NCBI RefSeq assembly: GCF_023370775.1
Contig: NZ_JAMCCQ010000001.1
Location: forward strand, 434,001-498,000
From: Marivita sp. GX14005
GTDB lineage: Bacteria; Pseudomonadota; Alphaproteobacteria; Rhodobacterales; Rhodobacteraceae
DNA: 64,000 nucleotides
Reading direction: 5' to 3'
Under the pieces are notes generated by a model. It searched no databases. It was not told the origin of the DNA and saw only the letters and a program-made list of their open reading frames with translations. This document shows, one piece after another, positions 61,956-64,000 of the stretch (positions within the stretch are counted from its first letter, which is position 1; every line of letters starts with the position of its first letter). The position numbers and the translations under genes are program-made.

Positions 61956-62429
61956 TCAGCTTTCGGGCTTTTGCTTGTCCGACGGGCGCAATTCGCTGAC
62001 GAACTTGTCGAAATCGTCCGCTTCCTGGAAATTCTTGTAGACGCTGGCAAAGCGCACATAGGCGACCGTGTCGATCCGGGCCAGCGTCTCCATCACGATC
62101 TCGCCGATCTGCTTTGACGGGATATCCGTCTCCCCGAGGCTTTCGAGGCGGCGCACGATGCCGGAAATCATCTGGTCGATGCGTTCGGGTTCGATGGGGC
62201 GTTTCTGCATGGCCATGCGGATCGAGCGTTCCAGCTTGTCGCGGTCGAAATCCTCGCGGCGGCCATTGCTCTTGATGACGACGAGATCGCGCAGCTGCAC
62301 GCGCTCATAGGTCGTGAACCGCCCGCCACACGCCGGGCAGAACCGCCGACGCCGGATGGCGACATGATCCTCGGCCGGACGGCTGTCCTTGACCTGTGTG
62401 TCGATATTTCCGCAAAACGGGCAACGCAT
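61956..62429 (-). CDS. nrdR: Transcriptional repressor NrdR
   Basis: Repressor of ribonucleotide reductase genes; senses ATP/dATP. 157 residues with the N-terminal zinc ribbon (MRCPFCGN, then [17 protein letters not shown]) and an ATP-cone domain (residues about 49-139). Followed by ribD, as in many bacteria. Confidence 0.96.
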   Translation of the reverse strand: MRCPFCGNIDTQVKDSRPAEDHVAIRRRRFCPACGGRFTTYERVQLRDLVVIKSNGRREDFDRDKLERSIRMAMQKRPIEPERIDQMISGIVRRLESLGETDIPSKQIGEIVMETLARIDTVAYVRFASVYKNFQEADDFDKFVSELRPSDKQKPES

Positions 62430-62479
62430 GAGCCGTCCCTTCTTCCTTCGTCACTGCCTCGAATGTAGGTTCGCCCCAC

Positions 62480-62488
62480 TTATCCACA
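62480..62488 (+). promoter_or_regulatory. Perfect DnaA-box sequence upstream of nrdR
   Basis: TTATCCACA, the strongest DnaA-box sequence, lies 51 bp before the nrdR start. One exact match by chance in a window of this size is not surprising, so it is a candidate only. DnaA control of a nucleotide-pool regulator would make sense. Confidence 0.3.
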
Positions 62489-62643
62489 GCCACTATAGGA
62501 ACGCCGCGAGGTTTTGGGTAGAGGCGATTTCGCCCCGCAAGGGATGGTGGCGAAATTTCGTCAGCGCTTTTGAGAACCATTCGGGTGAAACCTGTCGCCC
62601 TTGCCATACGTTGAACGGGGTAACGCAAAGCTGAGAGGGCGAT

Positions 62644-63318
62644 ATGGCACGCAAGACGATTTTCATCACCGGCGCATCCACCGGCATCGGCGAAGCAACG
62701 GCCCGCGCGGCGGCCAAAGAGGGCTGGAACGTCGGTCTCTTCGCGCGATCGAAGGACAAGCTGGAGCAGCTCGCCTCCGATCTCGGCGATCAGGCGCTGG
62801 CGCTTCCGGGCGATGCGACGGATTTCGATGAACAGAAACAGGCGCTGGACAGGCTCGCCGATCATTTCGGCAGCGTCGATGCGGCCTATGCCAACGCGGG
62901 AACCGGGCTTAGCACGTCTGGCACCGAAGCAGGCGATCCCGAGGAGTGGCACAAGATGGTGCATATCAACATCCTCGGCGTTCTTTGGACGACGAAGGCC
63001 GCAATGCCCCATCTGCGCAAGAGCACGGGACATCTGCTGATGACCGGATCGGCCGCAGGGCGACGCCATATCGCGGGGTCGGTCTATGGCGCGTCCAAAT
63101 GGTTCGTGCATGGCTATGGCGGCAATGTCGCCGAAGAGATGCGCGAATGGGGCGGGCGCTGCACGGTGATCGCGCCGGGGATGGTGGACACGCCGTTCTT
63201 CGAAGACGCCAAACCCGACAAGCTCAAGCCCGAGGATATCGCGCGCTCCGTCGTTTTCGCGCTGGGCGCCGACCCGCGCGCCAATGTGCAGGAAGTGTTC
63301 GTGATGCCGACGGGCTGA
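62644..63318 (+). CDS. SDR-family oxidoreductase
   Basis: A 224-residue classical short-chain dehydrogenase: cofactor loop GASTGIGE near residue 10, NAG (ANAGTG), and catalytic Ser (MTGSAAGR), YxxxK (YGASKW). Substrate unknown. The gap of 214 bp upstream has an inverted repeat ATTTCGCC / GGCGAAAT (62527-62534 and 62549-62556), possibly regulatory. A dodecin gene follows in the same direction. Confidence 0.9.
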   Translation: MARKTIFITGASTGIGEATARAAAKEGWNVGLFARSKDKLEQLASDLGDQALALPGDATDFDEQKQALDRLADHFGSVDAAYANAGTGLSTSGTEAGDPEEWHKMVHINILGVLWTTKAAMPHLRKSTGHLLMTGSAAGRRHIAGSVYGASKWFVHGYGGNVAEEMREWGGRCTVIAPGMVDTPFFEDAKPDKLKPEDIARSVVFALGADPRANVQEVFVMPTG

Positions 63319-63387
63319 GGATGCCCTGTTCGGAACCATCGGTAGCGCGGTTTGTTCTTCCCTAAGGTAACCGCAAAGGAGGATACC

Positions 63388-63591
63388 ATGAGCATTGCAA
63401 AAGTGACCGAAATCTCCGCAACCTCACCGAACAGCTTCGACGATGCGACACGCGAAGGCATCGAACGGGCCGCCAAGACCATTCGCAACATCAAGAGCGC
63501 GTGGGTCAAGGATCAGAACGTTATGGTCGAGAATGGCAAGATCACCGAGTTCAAGGTGAATCTCGCGATCACGTTCCTTCTCGACGATTGA
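63388..63591 (+). CDS. Dodecin family protein
   Basis: A 67-residue flavin- or CoA-binding protein forming dodecamers. MSIAKVTEISATSPNSFDDA start and a conserved Trp (SAWVKDQ) that stacks on the flavin. AAAGGAGG lies before the ATG at 63388. Dodecin stores riboflavin-type flavins, and the riboflavin genes are nearby. It starts 69 bp after the SDR gene. Confidence 0.95.
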   Translation: MSIAKVTEISATSPNSFDDATREGIERAAKTIRNIKSAWVKDQNVMVENGKITEFKVNLAITFLLDD

Positions 63592-63605
63592 GGGCGGGTA
63601 TCGGC

Positions 63606-63797
63606 ATGACCAATTCCGATCCCAAAACCGGCCCCGGCACCACGAACGATCCTAACCAAGCCGATCGGGCACCCGATCCGCGCCGGGATCGTTCTGCGGA
63701 TGTTCCCGAAACGTCCGACGGGCCGGAACAGACCAACCCGGATCCGAAAACAGGGCCGGGCACCACGAGCGATCCGAACCAAGCGGATCGCACCTGA
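63606..63797 (+). CDS. Small disordered protein with a duplicated motif (63 aa)
   Basis: 63 residues, hydrophilic and probably unfolded. The segment DPKTGPGTTNDPNQADR near the start is repeated as DPKTGPGTTSDPNQADR at the end, separated by a charged linker. No signal or Cys. It begins 14 bases after dodecin and is likely in the same transcript. No family known to me. Confidence 0.65.
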   Translation: MTNSDPKTGPGTTNDPNQADRAPDPRRDRSADVPETSDGPEQTNPDPKTGPGTTSDPNQADRT

Positions 63798-63805
63798 ACC
63801 ACACG

Positions 63806-63832
63806 GGCCGGGCGGATATGCCCGGCCTGTTT
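63806..63832 (+). terminator. Terminator after the dodecin cluster
   Basis: GGCCGGGC (63806-63813) and GCCCGGCC (63820-63827) form an 8-bp perfect stem around GGATAT, followed by a weak T tract (TGTTT). Confidence 0.65.
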
Positions 63833-63836
63833 CCGT

Positions 63837-64000
63837 TCAGCGGAAAATCTCTTCGCCCTGCTGATCGATCAGCATTCTCGCTTTTCCGAGGGACGCATCG
63901 ACCGCCGCGGCGCGGCTTTCAAGCGTGTCGGCACGGATCATACGATGCGTCTTGATCTCGCCGCCGGTCTCCTTTTCGATCCGCGCGCCGATCCTCCACC
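63837..64000 (-). CDS. C-terminal fragment of an unrecognised protein
   Basis: The last 53 residues of a frame entering from the right edge: it starts WRIGARIEKETGG, contains a helix-prone, charged RADTLESRAAAVDASLGKARM segment, and ends QQGEEIFR. It may be an alpha/beta region with a coiled part. I do not recognise a family from this fragment. Confidence 0.55.
   Translation of the reverse strand, partial: WRIGARIEKETGGEIKTHRMIRADTLESRAAAVDASLGKARMLIDQQGEEIFR

Overview
The window is a gene-dense, GC-rich stretch of chromosome that looks like a member of the Rhodobacteraceae (Roseobacter side) of the Alphaproteobacteria. The inference rests on gene content and order: a recJ-glpX-hom block, a PutR-type Lrp regulator divergent from a putA that lacks the DNA-binding N-terminus, TRAP and branched-chain ABC importers side by side, a gcvTHP operon behind a tandem glycine riboswitch, nrdR-ribD, an Rrf2 regulator with RirA-type cysteine spacing, and a GAAC-N7-GAAC site of the alphaproteobacterial LexA type. 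I see no insertion sequence, prophage, CRISPR array or rRNA operon. One tRNA (Leu, anticodon TAA) is present.

Layout. 1-4.1 kb: recJ (cut by the window edge), glpX, hom, a small lipoprotein and a TetR regulator with a visible operator. 4.2-9.1 kb: the most unusual block, a tightly packed three-gene cassette. It encodes a SARP-like/TPR regulator with a TTG start, a vanadium-haloperoxidase/PAP2-fold enzyme whose N-terminus carries seven Gly-Gly-Phe units, and a subtilisin-family protease with no signal peptide. An 11-bp-period direct repeat, the usual target geometry of OmpR/SARP winged helices, lies just upstream. 9.1-17.2 kb: a liv ABC operon (minus) and a TRAP operon (plus), sharing a 320-bp intergenic region. 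17.2-22.7 kb: tRNA-Leu, a TPR protein, putR/putA and a rhomboid protease. 22.8-32.5 kb: ettA, a two-gene DUF5872/DUF3140 pair, two near-identical cold-shock proteins flanking an L,D-transpeptidase and a 55-residue membrane protein, then tesA divergent from ybbA-ybbP and an IMPase.

32.7-38 kb: gcvP, gcvH and gcvT under the riboswitch, and an Rrf2 regulator with an FNR-type box in its promoter. glyA, the enzyme that works with the glycine cleavage system in one-carbon metabolism, lies separately at 48.7 kb. 38-48.5 kb is mixed housekeeping: DUF2254, gltX, a zincin, DUF805, a glycosyltransferase with nadE, a periplasmic MORN-repeat protein, Mn-catalase, a trypsin-like protease and NAD kinase. 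NAD synthesis (nadE) and NADP synthesis (nadK) are therefore about 4 kb apart.

48.7-64 kb: glyA, leuA behind a leucine leader peptide and attenuator, an Lhr-type helicase, an MFS carrier, and riboflavin genes (ribE; ribD-nrdR) separated by a capsule export/Kdo-transferase cluster (kpsS, a Wza/KpsD-like lipoprotein, kpsC). The right end carries an SDR enzyme, dodecin (a flavin-binding protein) and a small protein made of a duplicated motif. Two pairs of adjacent perfect palindromes with a shared T(C/T)(A/G)A centre, at glyA and between the MFS gene and ribE, look like members of one dispersed repeat family.
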